NCBI GenBank assembly: GCA_033297075.1
Contig: MU858190.1
Span: 36,610 to 100,609 of the forward strand
Source of the DNA: Rhypophila decipiens
Lineage: Eukaryota > Ascomycota > Sordariomycetes > Sordariales > Naviculisporaceae
DNA: 64,000 nt
Reading direction: 5' to 3'
The first letter of the stretch is position 1, and the number at the start of each line of letters is the position of its first letter. The notes under the pieces are model-generated. The model was not told where the DNA came from. It ran no database searches and worked only from the letters and a program-made list of their open reading frames with translations. Made by a program: the position numbers and the translations under genes. Below are positions 37,223 through 50,416 of the stretch, in pieces.

Positions 37223-40191
37223 ATGACCACCGAAAAGATGCCTGAGGACAAGGACGAGATCAAGTCCAAGGAGTCCATCGAGCCACTTGGAGACGGTATC
37301 GTCGATGAAAACTTAGACGTATGTTGACATTGACGGCTGTTACTAGGGCGGTCTTGCTAACGTCTGACCTCCTAGAAGTCCAGCGACAATGGAGAATTAT
37401 CCCCAGAGGAGCAGCAGCAGCGAGAAAGGGAGCTAGAGGAGCTTCGGCTCCGGTGTCTCGCTCTCAAGATCACTGAGACTGACTTCCTGGAGGCGAGGGA
37501 GCTTGCCCAGACATTAACCCTCGAACATATCAGGTAGTTGTTGGTGTCGATTTATAAGATGCACGCACGGGACCCCAACTCCCCCATGGAAATCATCGAG
37601 TGGATCGAGCAATTCCTCGGTAAGCATTCACATGGGGCCATTTGTTGGCCGGAATCGACTTCCTGACAAGTTGTTATACAGCCAATGAGGAAATTTCCAG
37701 CAACCCCGAAAAGTACGAAAGGACCATTGAAGAGATGAAAATACAAGCCGTTATAATTACAAGTACGTCACCTTGCATTTGCACCAACTCGGTGGAACGA
37801 TAGAGGTGAAGGCCAAGTTGAACTAAATACGTAAACAGGCAACAGTCCTTACGCCGAGGTACGGGCTGTGGTCGACAACCATGATGATCCAACTCTGCCC
37901 GTTTCGACAATCCGAGCGTGGGTGATCGGCATCTTCTTCTCGTGCTGCATCTCATTCATAAACGCCTTTTTCGACATTCGTCTGCCAGGCACATGGGTGG
38001 AAGCTGCCGTTCCCCAGCTCTTGGCCTACCCGCTGGGCAAGTTATGCGAACGGATCCTACCCGACAAAGGGTTCACTTTGTCTGGTGTTCGCCATAGTCT
38101 CAATCCCGGCCCCTTCAACAAGAAGGAGCACATGCTGATCACAATCATGTCCAACATTTCCGATGGTGTGCCCTACACCAACCACATCATCTGGATTCAG
38201 TTTCTTCCCGAGTTTTTCCACCAAGAATGGGCATCGAATGTTGGATATCAGATTCTGATTGCTCGGCAATAAACCACACGTTTCTGCTGCCCCTTTTGCT
38301 AACCACTTGCCATGTCTCCCTTAGGGCCTAAGCACCAACTTAATCGGGTACGGCATGGCCGGGCTTTGCCGACGCTTCCTGGTCTACCCATCCTACTGCG
38401 TCTGGCCATCCTCCCTCGTGACCATAGCCATGAACAGCGCCTTTCACGATACTTCGGCCGAAACATCGAGGGTCCTGGGCCCATTCAAATCCACCTGGAA
38501 AATGTCCCGTCTTCGACTTTTCGCCTGGGCATTCGGCCTGATGTTTGTCTACTTCTGGTTTCCGGATTACATCTTCGGGGGAATGACTTTTTTCAGCTGG
38601 ATGTCGTGGATCTCTCCCGAAAATGGCCATCTAGCCCGCATCACGGGCAGCTATAGCGGTCTGGGGCTGAATCCCCTCCCGACACTGGACTGGAACTTGG
38701 TGACAGGTGGCAGCGAGCGCGACCCGCTTGTTTTACCATTCTTTTCAATATTCAACTATTTCATCGGGTCACTTTTGAGTGCCTTTGTCATTTTAGGGAT
38801 ATACTACACCAATACCTTTAATACCGCGTATTTGCCCATGAACAGCAATGCTCCGTTTGATCACTTTGGCAAGCGCTACGACGTCAAGGCCGTCATTGAC
38901 GAACGGGGAATCTTTGACGGCAAGAAATACGCCGCCTATTCGCCGCCTTTCTTGTCTGCGGCTACTGCGGTAGTTTACATGTTTTTCTTTGCCGTCTATT
39001 CGGCCACAATCACCTATGGATTCTTGTATCATCGGCATGAGATTATGCTTGGTTTAAGGGGCGTCTGAAGGGACATGATGAAAACAGTGAGATGGGGGGA
39101 GAAGAAAGAGGAGGCCAATGCAGAGGGTGAAGGGACTAATGATCTGAATAGGCTGGATGTGCACAATTGGTTGATGGCTGCTTACAAAGAGGTTCCGGAG
39201 TGGTGGTACATGGTTACTTTGGTCGTGGCTGTTGCGCTGGGGATGGCGGGGATTGCTCAGTATCCGACGGAAACCACACCTTTTGTTGTGCTTTATGGTA
39301 TTGCTCTGTGTTTGTTGTTTGTTGTCCCTATTGGAATCATTGCTGCTATGACGGGTATCTAGGTTTGTCTCTTTTCTTTTTCTGTTCTTCTTTCCTCTTG
39401 AAGTCGCCAACGTGGAGATGTGGTCATGTACTAACATGATCAACAGGTAACCCTCAACGTGATAGCCGAGTTCATCGGCGGCGTATGGGTTGAGGGAAAC
39501 GCCGTTGCCATGTGTTTCTTCAAATGCTATGGTAACGTCACCTGCGCCCATGCCTTATCATTCACGAGAGATCTCAAACTGGCCCATTACCTCAAGATTC
39601 CCCAGAGATTCACCTTCTGGGCTCAGATGGTGCCCACACTGGCATCGACCTTTATCAGCATCGCCGTCTTACAATATCAGGTTGGTATCCCGAAAGTCTG
39701 CACAGACGACGCGCCATTCCGATTCAAATGTCCTCGTATCAACACGTTCTTTACTGCAGCGGTATTTTGGGGAACCGTCGGGCCGAGGAAGATCTTCGGT
39801 ATGGGAGGACCGTATGCAGTTACCCTTGTGGGAATCCCCATTGGGTGCATGGTTGTCGCCATATTCTACTTCTTGAGCAAGAAGTGGCCCAAGAATGCCG
39901 TGTTGAGGAATGCCCATCCGGTGGTCATGATGCGTGGTGGTCTGACGTGGTCGCCGAGAACCCTTGCTTATGTGTGGCCTGGTGTTCCGGTGGCGGCTTT
40001 CAGTTGGTTGTATCTGAAGAAGCGCTTCTTGCCATTTTGGTCCAAGGTCAGTTGGCGCTCATTCCCCTCCCCCTCGCCACGAGCAATGAAATTGGCTGAC
40101 TCCATCGACAACAACCAAACAGTACAACTACAGGCTCAAGACGCTTCCTGAGGGGGAGTATTTTGGTCCGCGGATTGGGGAGTTTAGTTAG
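37223..40191 (+). pseudogene. Oligopeptide transporter (OPT family) gene with three in-frame stops and one non-canonical splice donor
   Basis: Exons by frame continuity: 37223-37318, 37376-37619, 37682-37762, 37839-38260, 38325-39362, 39447-40046 and 40123-40191. OPT signatures are clear: SPYAEVRAVVDNHDDPT, LSTNLIGYGMAGLCRRFLVYPS, LDVHNWLMAAYKEVPEWWY and VTLNVIAEFIGGVWVEGNAVA. The family imports tri- to hexapeptides across the plasma membrane, with 12-16 helices. Lesions: TAG at 37535-37537 between EHIR and LLVSIYKMHARDPN; the intron after 38260 begins GC instead of GT; TGA at 39066-39068 in a cytosolic loop; and TAG at 39360-39362, the last codon of exon 5, where related transporters have Gln. 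Two TAGs fit CAG-to-TAG changes. Many intact splice sites and codons show recent loss. A weak GTTTAA...CAG alternative intron could remove the TGA only. Confidence 0.85.
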
Positions 40192-41128
40192 GTGTGGAAT
40201 AATATCATAGGCTACATGTAGAGGCTTGATATAACAGGGCAAGGAAACTTGAAGGGCGTTTGCACCGATTTGACGTTATTCGCTAGACGTAAAACATCAG
40301 TTATTGAGTTTTCATTTCGCTACAGAGTCCGTTTCCCTGGTCTCCTTCCTTTTGTCGGATTGGGTCTGTTTGCCTTTGTCTCTCGTTTCGCCGGTCGCCT
40401 TCGAATGCTGTTGATATCTCTGGTCGGTTAGGTCTTGATGAACCTCCATTGCTAGTTTTGAATTTCTTACTCGGCTTCGATCCTCCTCCATTCACTTGTT
40501 ATATGCGACGACCTGCGAATCGCTTGTTCAATCGGAAAATGAGATAAATGCCGCTGACAAAGCAAATTATGTGTGCGATGCCAAGACGGGACCATCTGGA
40601 TCGACAGATCTTGGCGGGAAGGCGCTGGGCTAGTTGTACTTGTAACTGTTAATAAATTAACAATACATGGTCAAAGCTCCTGGAAAGTCTGTTAGTGTCT
40701 CCTCACAGCTTTCAAACCCCCTGAGTGGTTGCCCCGTGGGTGGGGATGCTGCTGATTGGTTGGAGTGGAGCGCATCAACACCCCCGAACGGCAGTGACCC
40801 TTCCCTCATGCGGATGGTGCAACACTAAAACAACCCCACCTTTCGGCCAGCAGAAAAAACTGGACACCTTTTCTCCGCAAGACCAAGTTCGGATCCTGCA
40901 CGTCACACGGTTGAAGCGAGTGTGAACGGGGACGATCATATGCAGTTTGTACACTACGCACGGAAGTTGTAGTCAGCGGCTATAACTCAACACCAAGATA
41001 TCGCTCAGCCGCTGTCGGGACTCGAGATCCGCACGGTAACACGAGCTGGTCTCGTTCACACCCCATCGCTACCGCGCATCCATCGGCGCCTAACCACCCA
41101 AAACGGTGCGCCGTCTCAGTGCACCGTC
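40192..41128 (+). other. Intergenic region, no gene seen
   Basis: Between the OPT pseudogene and the Zn2Cys6 factor. No supported gene or repeat. Confidence 0.5.
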
Positions 41129-43281
41129 ATGCCCACACCACCGGTAGCAACATCAGCCAAGAAGCGTCGAGCTTGTGACGCTTGCAACCGGAGGAAAGTA
41201 AGCAACTGCAAAGTTTCTTAGTTCCATACATGGCTAATAAACGGCGTATCAGATCCAGTGTGACGGCGAACCACCGGATACGCAGTGTAACTGGTGTTAC
41301 CACCACGGAGAAAAATGCACCTGGAACCGGGTTCCACGACCACGAGGCCGAGCACGGCAAGGACAAGACCGATCCAGATCAGCCACTCGGAGCGAGAGCC
41401 GGCCGGGCCCAGATTCTCGCCCAGATTCCACCGACCCGCCCTGGAATGCGGATACCGAGTCCCCCGATAACCCAACCCAGCGCCTAGTCTCGGCCGAACC
41501 CCAGGTTGCTGACAAACAATACCAACCGTTGTCAGCGTCGCCACTATCCCTACAGACTCCACCGATAACGAACTTCCCTGACCAGCTACTCTCGCCATCT
41601 GTGTCCGAGGCCGGTCCATGCTTCGGGAAGCTTCACTTTGCTGGATACAACTTGGGAGACATCAACTCGTATCATGGCATACCCACTTTCTCCGAGGATG
41701 GCAAGGCCTTCATAAGGTCTCGCACCGGCGAAAGCGCTGTCTTCGAGAATGTTCTGCCCGACGCTCACGAACAGGATCCTCGTCGCCTTCGTGAAACCTT
41801 GCTCTCGAGCCTCAAAGCCATGCAGCATCCCGATCAACACCTGGCATTGCCCGACCGTCGTATCGTGGAAGAGCACGTCCGCTTCTTCTGCAGTTCATTC
41901 TTCAAGCTCGAGTTTCCCATCGTCGACTGTGTCCTGTTTCGGGATACCGTCGACGCGGCATACGAACCATTGCGAGGCCCCGACTCCCCCGAAGCCATTC
42001 GCGCCAAGGCCTGTGTCTTTTCCTTTCTTTCTGTCATGTCCCTCTTCGAGCCTGACCGTCAACCGACCTCACCTCCGGTTGATGGCGACGTATTTGCGAC
42101 CAAGACCCACGCACTGTTGCCACTGGCGTTACAGGACTTGAACCTCACGGTCCTACAAACGCTTCTGATGCTGGCCATCCATCGACTCTTCTCTGGGCAG
42201 GTCCCATCAGCCTCACTCTTGCATTCCCTCGCGTGCCGAATCATGTTCATGCTTGGCGGACACACTCTGGCAGACCCGTGGTTGATGAACAATGTTGCAG
42301 ATCGTGCGACCCGAGAGAAGCGCCACTTGCGGCGGCTGTTTTGGCTGTGCTTCATGATTGACAAAGAGATTTGCCTCCGAACTGGCCAGCCGCCTGCAAT
42401 CGACGACGAGCAGTGTGTCTTGACCTTGCCTGAGGGCTACCTCGACGTGCAATATGTGGACCGGTCCTTGTATACTAACGAGAGCCTGGTGAACGATTCT
42501 GCCATTCCCGTCATGCCAGGCGACCTCAGACTGGGTATCATCAAGTCCAAAGCGTGCAAATTGCTTTACTCGGCTGAAGGACTCAGAAAGTCCGATGCGG
42601 AGCTGCTGAGGGATATCCGCGAACTCGACGAAGACCTTGAGCAGTGGCGACTTTCCATCCCGCCGCAGCATCGGCCTGTTCTCTCCATGCCAAGGGATGG
42701 AGCAAGAACCGAGTCAATCAAATGTCCCGACGGCATCAGATCCATTGTAATTCACTTTGAGTATCACTATCTTATCGCAACGGTACATCGGGCCACGTCA
42801 CGCTGCGGCCCCGAAAGCAGCGAGATGGAGGGCATCCGAACAAGCCACCTCCTGACAGTGGAAGCCAGCCGGTCCACACTGCTCTACCTTCGCTTCGCAA
42901 TTCATGTCCTCCTGGAAGAGGCATTTTGGTAAGTTGCGACCAAGATTGCGCCTGTTTCCAGCCTGCAAACTCTAACAATGCCTTGGCGCCAGGATTATCG
43001 TGTTCTACCCAATGACTGCAGCGACCTGCCTCTTCTTCAGTATTCTGCTTGACCCTCTGAATGCCCACGCCCAGCGTGATCTTGATCTTCTTGACCTGGT
43101 ACCGGAGCTTATTAAACATATACGGATGAGATCATTGACACAGAGCGAGATGTACCATCTGCAAATTGTGGACGATTTTCTGGCCGAACTAATACGGCTT
43201 GGAAGGTGCGCGATCGAGTATGCCGTGACAAGGGCACGACAAGAACAGTGGTCTGAGCAACAGAACAGAATGGTTTCCTGA
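41129..43281 (+). CDS. Zn2Cys6 fungal transcription factor (677 aa)
   Basis: Exons 41129-41197, 41253-42928 and 42993-43281. The Gal4-type DNA-binding cluster is at the N-terminus: C16, C19, C26, C35, C38 and C45 (CDACNRRKIQCDGEPPDTQC joined across intron 1). A basic linker (RPRGRARQGQDRSRSATR) follows. The fungal-specific middle homology region (PF04082-like) covers about residues 200-480, including VRFFCSSFFKLEFPIVDCVLF and REKRHLRRLFWLCFMIDKEICLRTG. It acts in the nucleus as a DNA-binding regulator; the targets are unknown. Its neighbour is the broken peptide transporter, which a pathway regulator might once have controlled, but that link is speculative. Length is typical of the class. The first exon is only 69 nt and ends within the zinc cluster, as in many relatives. 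Confidence 0.93.
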
Positions 43282-45661
43282 CTTTCAAGTCAACAGTCCT
43301 GAATCAACTAAAATTTAATCATAATTAGAGCACCAACTCGCACTTGCCAGCTCGCCATCAAGCGTCGCGCAGACCGAGAACTCGTGCAACCGCGGACGTT
43401 ATCTTGGCAGCACACCCTGAGTCTCAAGACTTTCGGCTCGGACCTCGAATTATAGCGTCTTGGCTGTCTGTACATGGTACAGTACCAGCCAAGCGTAGGG
43501 ATCAGCGTTGGCAGTGGAGGTGATTGCAACACTACAGTTGCAGTGGCCGAGAGAAATCCCTTGTGTCAAGAGGTGTCAAGAGGTGTCAAGACAAGGAAAA
43601 TCTCCGTTTCCCCACACAGGGAAGCTTGGTCGAAAAGCTTGACTTGGACTCCAACGACATCCAAGATTTGTTTGGATCGATATATCGAGCTCTATCGTGG
43701 CTAAGACTCACAAATCAGCTTTTCTTTTGTCAAACACAAAAAGTCATGGTTCTTGCAAAAGTTGCGATTGTCATCTTTGTAGTCCGCCAGGTATGAGCCT
43801 CACATATTTACCCGCAGCCGAAACTTTTATGGGGCATGAAGAAATTTCGATGATGACGAATACCTGGATGAATCTCCCTTGATGGGATTTCATTACTGCA
43901 TCGACGCTCTTCGCAAACTTCCGCCCAACGCCAACAACCTGCCTACTTAGCAACGGAGCTACCTCGATACTACACCGAACACATGATATGAAATCTCTTC
44001 GCACGGTTTGCGCCACATTGCGACAATGTGAGGGGCGATCTGGGGAGCGGGAGCCGATTCGATGAAGTTCCCAGCTTATTCCCCAGCGTCTGAAACATAC
44101 CCAATTTAGCCGGCAATGGTCAACTCTAAATAATGGATGAATGAATATCTCTCACGGATGTCGGCCATGATGTTATGGTATGATAATTGGAGCGGGTGGT
44201 GACACATGTCTTGGCGTCAGGTTTGATCACAAGGGCCGTGAACAAAGGCGCAATTGGAGCGCCTACCTCAGACTTGCGAACCCTCCTATCCTGAAGGCGA
44301 CAGATGGCAATGCATAGTCCCGAAATGTGATCCATCATTTGACCATCTGCACACCCCTTGGCAGGAACAGGAAAGATTACACTCGTTGCCACAGGTCCAA
44401 TTTCCTTGTCCCCGGTTCACTGATCGACCCATTCAGCTTGTACTGGAATCCTTAACAACAAAAGCTCCGTGACATTATGCCTCGGAAACCTTCATCCTAT
44501 ATTGAGCGAGAGTTTCAACTCTGCTCCCGACTGCGGCGACAATCAACCCAGTCATCAGCTTCGGCGTTTCGTGTGCAAACGGCGATCCATCTTTCTCGGA
44601 CGCGGAACTGATAGATGCATGTGACAAATTAGCATGAATCAACATCACGATATTCCGTGGCGAAGCGAGAGCGAGACATTTCATCTGGTTCCCCATGTCT
44701 ACATCTACTCCAACTCATCTGTCTATTTCTGATATCATCATATCCCAACTCAGCATGTCATCGCGGCTCTACACAAACACCGGGGAAAGTGATCTGTGAC
44801 TCCAACATGAGCACTCTATTCGGGTGACTCTGTACAATTCCGCCAACATTTCAGGGGAGATACTCCCGATCTTTCCGCGACCCTATACCCGGGCAATGGC
44901 CCCATGAGATGGGGCGATGATGATCATTTGCCTCGCGGAGACCATACAATCGCTCTCTCTTGATTGCCACACACACCCAATGCGGGGAATCCACTCGATC
45001 CGGGTCAACATTTCGTGTCTCATGAGCCGCCACGACGACAGTGTTCTATTTTGCCGGACGGTATCTTCATCTCGAAGCCGCCTCTTGTTGGAGCGATGGT
45101 CACCCCCACAATCCGCCTATTTCCCCATGGTCCCGGGATCTGGGCGCAACCTGATAGGCTGTTACCCCAGGCTTTCCGTAGTCCTTCATTCAATGGATAG
45201 TGGCTTGAACGGGAGTTGAAAATACCCGAATAAACATGCCAAGGACGAACCCCCAGGTTTACCCCACAAAATGTCAACGCGTCCATATAAAAGCAGCACA
45301 TTTTCCAAAGGCGCCAAGCCCATCGCCGGCACTCTACCGCCCGTCTTCTCCGGATTCAGTGTCTTGGCATGCTCGACGGCAACTTTCGCGGCGTATCGCG
45401 TGAATTTTGGCCTTCTCTACATGCTTTTCCCACGAGAATACTACACTATCAATCGTCATGGCCAGCATAGCCGGGCTGCCGTGCCCACTAAGACGAGAAG
45501 GGGGAGGGATCTGCGATCTGCGAGCTTGCAGCTAAGTATAAAACGTCCCCAGATCGCCCACAATCGACCAGGAAAGAAGAACCGTATTCTGACAGCCCCT
45601 GGAGATCAGAGCAGAGTTGAGCATCCATTTCCCTTGAACCTTTGAGAATCACAAGTCCATC
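43282..45661 (+). other. 2.4-kb intergenic region, no supported gene
   Basis: Upstream region of the xylanase. It includes a short AGGTGTCAAG triplicate at about 43562-43591. Open frames here lack domains or export signals. Confidence 0.5.
45537..45544 (+). promoter_or_regulatory. Putative TATA box of the xylanase
   Basis: TATAAAAC, 118-125 bp upstream of the GH11 start codon. Confidence 0.5.
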
Positions 45662-46397
<736 letters not shown>

Positions 46398-48299
46398 ATG
46401 ATTGAGGATTGGTCTGTGAGGTGGCAATGAATGGGGGACTGGCCTCGGGGGTGAATGTGATGGGCAGCTCTGATGGAGAATGAGGCTTGCTAGGTGGAAG
46501 TTGTAGGACTGCAAGTTTGAAAGTTTGGGAACTCCTTGTAAATATGTCGCTCTTCAAAACCCAGACTTTCCTTCTTTTGCGGTGAAGAACAATCAGATTG
46601 TTATTTGACCCAAGAGCAGATCCTATGTCACATTCTCAGATGTTTGTTGTGTTGTGCCTGCTTGCATGTACTAAATAGTATGTAAATCACAAACAAGGTA
46701 ATGAGTACCCTGCCTTGGATGGACCTCAAACACACCAGACGACCTCATAAACCCGAGCTGTTCAATGTCTTGGCCGAATCTCACGTCCCCTGAGATCTCA
46801 CGTATCAACAACGACTCAGTGCTCGGTCTTGGTAATCCTCAAACGATTGTGCTCGTTCTAGACCTCTAAATATGCCCAGGCCCAAGCAAGCACAAGAGAA
46901 TGGCGATCCTCGGATGCCTATGTGGATAAGTGATAGTCCGAGTCTGGGAAGATGTTAGGTGTGCTGTCCCGCGACCTGAACTTTGGTGTATTTGGAAGGC
47001 TTTCGCTTTACTCTGGTGATGGGCCAGCTTCCATGGCCAAGCCATCGGTGACCCCGTCAAAGAGTTGGTGTTGCTCTTAGCATTTCTCTCCGAAGTCTAG
47101 AGAGGAAGCTACATACGGGTTTCCTGCAACCCCCATTTCTCGAGGTCATGACTCCAGATCTGGACGCCTGGGTCGCCGATTTTGCAGTCAAATTTGGGTG
47201 TAAAGACTTATTTTCTATAGAGCCCTTATGTAGATAGTTGGATTATATAATGGCGAGCTGTGTCCAATGGATGGAAATGGGTGCACATACCAAACATTGA
47301 TTCCATTCCCACGACGTGGACGCGTGGACGTCACGGTGGACGCGTAATTCGTCGATGCGGTTGGACCTCCGAGCCTGAGAAACTCACTACTTGACCAATG
47401 GCCAACTACTAACCGAATCCTTCGTCGCACCTAGGGTAGTAGTAGTGTACAAATGCAGTACTCTTGTGTCACAAACAAATCAGGCAGACATCAACCAAAC
47501 GCACGTGAATTTGGTGCAGAGATAGAGCATTTCTGCAAGAAAAGTGACCAGAATGCAAGGCGAGCATACTAAGTACATCCAGTCGAATGGCCTCGCGCAG
47601 AATTCCGAAGACTGGAAGCCAAGTCAGTCAACTTGGCCTACCTTTTCGCTTGGATTGAACCAATCTAGGCCAGATTAACCTGCGAAATAGTTAATACAGT
47701 TGAATTGATCTACCTCAGCTACATTAACAGCTGGAAAAGTGGACGAAAATGAAGCTATTCCCAATCTTCAGGGGGGAAAGCAGTAGTAGGGTTAAGGTTA
47801 TATATGACGGACACACTGGTTCAAGTGATCAAGTCAAGTGGTAGCGCTGAATGCGGTTGACTTGACAGTATTTTGACTTCTATTCATTGGCTTTATTCAA
47901 TTGAGTTGCATTAGCTTCAGAAAACTTCAGTTGGCTTGTTGATGTTCGGAATCCTGACCTCGCGGAACACACTGATTGGCCCAACCTCGTATAACCCTCT
48001 CAAACGGAGATATCATTACGTTACCGGCCCTAGGCAGCAAGATTTAGGACTGTGATGGCAGCATCGCGATTTGGAGATAGCGGCAAGTTGAATTGGAAGG
48101 ATCGCCAAAAGATTCCACCTCGATCAGCATCAAGAGGTCTCGCAAAGCCCGGACGACGACCCTGAGATGTCTATAAAAGCACCTTTCCTCGCTCCGACTT
48201 GCGGTAATCAGAAGGCAAAACAACAAAGCAGCCGGATCATTCAGCCCTTCAGACCAACTTGAAGATATCACCAAGCCTCATAACAACCAGCTAGACAAA
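46398..48299 (+). other. 1.9-kb intergenic region, no supported gene
   Basis: Between the xylanase and the third small secreted protein. A short GTGGACGCG repeat lies at about 47316-47346. TATAAAAG at 48172-48179 belongs to the gene at 48300. Confidence 0.5.
48172..48179 (+). promoter_or_regulatory. Putative TATA box of the small secreted protein at 48300
   Basis: TATAAAAG, 121-128 bp upstream of the ATG. Confidence 0.5.
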
Positions 48300-48684
48300 A
48301 TGCGTGCCTTCACCGCCGTCCTCCTCACCTTGGCCACCATCGCCAACGCTGCCCCCTCGGGTGGCAAGGCCGTCGACACTCCCGCTCTCCAAGCTCGCAA
48401 GGAGTGCATCTACGACTGCCTCTGTTCCGATCTTGACGCTGTGCCCGGCGAGACCGAGCAGTGCTGCACCACGGTGGGTGGTAATTACGATGGAAGCCGA
48501 GTAAGTGACAATATTTCCTTTTCCCCGCGGACACGGAATAACGGGCGCTGGCTGATGATTGAAACCTCGCCTTCCAAACACACAGTTCTGCAAGGACATG
48601 CCCTTCCCAAACTATACCACCTTCCAGGGGTGCTGCGCCGAGGGCGCCGTCGTCTGCTCCGCCCCCAATGGATGCCCAGTTTGA
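48300..48684 (+). CDS. Small cysteine-rich secreted protein (99 aa), unrecognised
   Basis: Exons 48300-48500 and 48586-48684, phase 0 intron with a GTAAGT donor. A signal peptide (MRAFTAVLLTLATIANAA) leads a short propeptide to LQARKE, a possible Kex2-like site. The mature part carries ten cysteines: ECIYDCLCSD, QCC, FCKD, GCCAEG, VCS and GCPV. Paired cysteines resemble those of hydrophobin-sized proteins, but the spacing does not match the hydrophobin pattern C-CC-C-C-CC-C, so I leave it unnamed. NYT is a possible N-glycosylation site. Possible roles are an apoplastic effector or an antimicrobial protein; this is inference from size and export only. Its 3' end faces the terpene synthase gene. 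Confidence 0.8.
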
Positions 48685-48973
48685 AGCATGGCATATGACT
48701 GAGACCAGCGGCATCTCTTTGGGAGGGCGCCTTCAAAGGGAAAAGGAAACGTTGCTGGGTGTGGGGACCCTTTTCCTTTCACCCATGGAATGACCGATGA
48801 GATATTTGTACGGGGTAGTTTTGAAGACTTAGCACAGGTTGCAAGTGACCACGGAGAGTAGTTCAACACTGCCATCATGGTGAAAGTCACAATCCGACAA
48901 CCTAGTCCATTCATATTCGCATACCTCCATCCCATTCTGCCCGCCCGTTGTCTTTACACCTCTTGACACATGG

Positions 48974-50416
48974 TCAAAAGGTCTTGGTCGTGATTTGCAT
49001 CCCCGCCACAGCAGTCTCATCCATCAACTGACGAATCCGTTCGCTGTTAGTCCCATCATTACAAGGACCATAGCCCATCAACACCTTGGGGTTGATATCA
49101 ACCTTGGGCATCATCGCAAGGGTCCTCTCCCTGCGCACCCGAGGCCCATCAGTCCCCAAATACCGGTGACTCTCAAAGTTCCACTCCTCGTTGGCGCGGA
49201 CCCAGCACCCGAGGATATCAACGTATTGCTTGACCTGCCGCAGTGCCTCTTCACTCCGAGACTCCTCGCGAGTCGTCACCTCGCCTTGGATGATCTTGTC
49301 TCTAATATCAAGGAATTCGACCAAAAGCTGTCCATTCCACTCGTCTATCCACGCGATGGCTTGCTCCGTACTTTCCAGGCCATGCTCGTACATGATGATG
49401 GTGACCAGGTTGAAGAGCCCCATTCCGCGGAGGACCTCGACGTTGTACGAGTACACATCCTAGATGGGACGAACGATTCAACTAGTCAGTACTACAGTTT
49501 TATGTTTGGAGGGGGTTGAAGGTAGTCATGTACATTCGAAGCAACAATCATCTGCACGGCAATCATCCTCAGCTTCTCGAGCATCGGATGGCGGTAGACA
49601 GCATCCGGCATATAGAGGTCGAGTTCGGCCAAGGCGAAACACGCCGGGCAGGCCGAGTTCCACTGGCGGATGACCCAGTACTCGTCGAAGCTGAGGAGGC
49701 GTTCGTTGCCGCTTCGGCGCTCTCGGGTTTGGACGACTACGCTGTCGACGTACTTTTCGAATGTTGCCAGAAAGTGCTCCTGTGAGGTCTGTGACAGGTG
49801 GGGGATTGCTCGGGTCCAGAATCTGGGGAAGACCGTAGGGGTTAGCATACATGTAACGTATAAGGTAGATATTGAGGTACTCACTGCCTCGCCAGTTCTC
49901 CTACAGGATTCTCTCCGGCCGGTCTCGACTTATCAGGGTTATACATGGCGTCGAGGACAATCTGGCCGAGGCTCTGGGCTTCTTGTTCGTCTGCCACATC
50001 CGTATACTCGTCGTACACGTACAGGAGGGCGATGAAGTCTGAAGCCATACGAAGTTGATCTGTCGTTTGGACTCACTGTCAACAACGTGAGTCTTACTTA
50101 CACACAAGAATGAGTCCTTGACTTACCTTTATTCATGTGAAGATATGCCAGGGCAGCAAGGCGGGCTAAGCAGGTAGATAGTGCGCTATTAGCGTAGGTG
50201 ACCAAGAGGTATGATCAGCTAACCTGTCCACTTACGAGTCTGGACACGATCGAAGGCATCCTGAGACTTGGCATCCTTGAAGAAGCCGAAGCTTCGTACC
50301 CACGAGTCGGTCTCTGTCTTGACCATCTCATAGTGCGGGCTCAGCTCTCGCTTCCAGGGCCAGTTGGCAAGGAAGTCGGGTAATTTGATCATCTCGGTAG
50401 ATTCCATGGAGGGCAT
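48974..50416 (-). CDS. Class I terpene synthase, fungal sesquiterpene-cyclase type (389 aa)
   Basis: Five exons on the minus strand: 50416-50236, 50165-50127, 50059-49885, 49822-49534 and 49459-48974. The joins restore every family block. The N-terminus WPWKRELSPHYEMVKTETDSW is typical. The first metal-binding motif is D90-E-Y-T-D94 (LLYVYDEYTDVAD). The NSE motif begins exactly at the last splice junction (N228|D229-V-Y-S232-Y-N-V-E236). The RY pair is in ESHRYLGTDG, about 75 residues from the C-terminus. The enzyme would ionise farnesyl or geranyl diphosphate with Mg2+ and cyclise it in the cytosol. The product cannot be predicted. No P450, methyltransferase or transporter gene lies nearby, so it is either a solo terpene gene or an isolated member. 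A 39-nt exon 2 makes it easy to mis-annotate. Confidence 0.92.

Noticed and set aside
39054..39124. Possible intron GTTTAA...GCAG that would remove the TGA in the OPT gene
   Set aside because: The donor is far from consensus, and it would not help with the TAGs at 37535 and 39360 or with the GC donor at 38261. A nonsense mutation is simpler.
48300..48684. Hydrophobin call
   Set aside because: Size and paired cysteines are suggestive, but the order of single and paired cysteines does not match class I or II hydrophobins.
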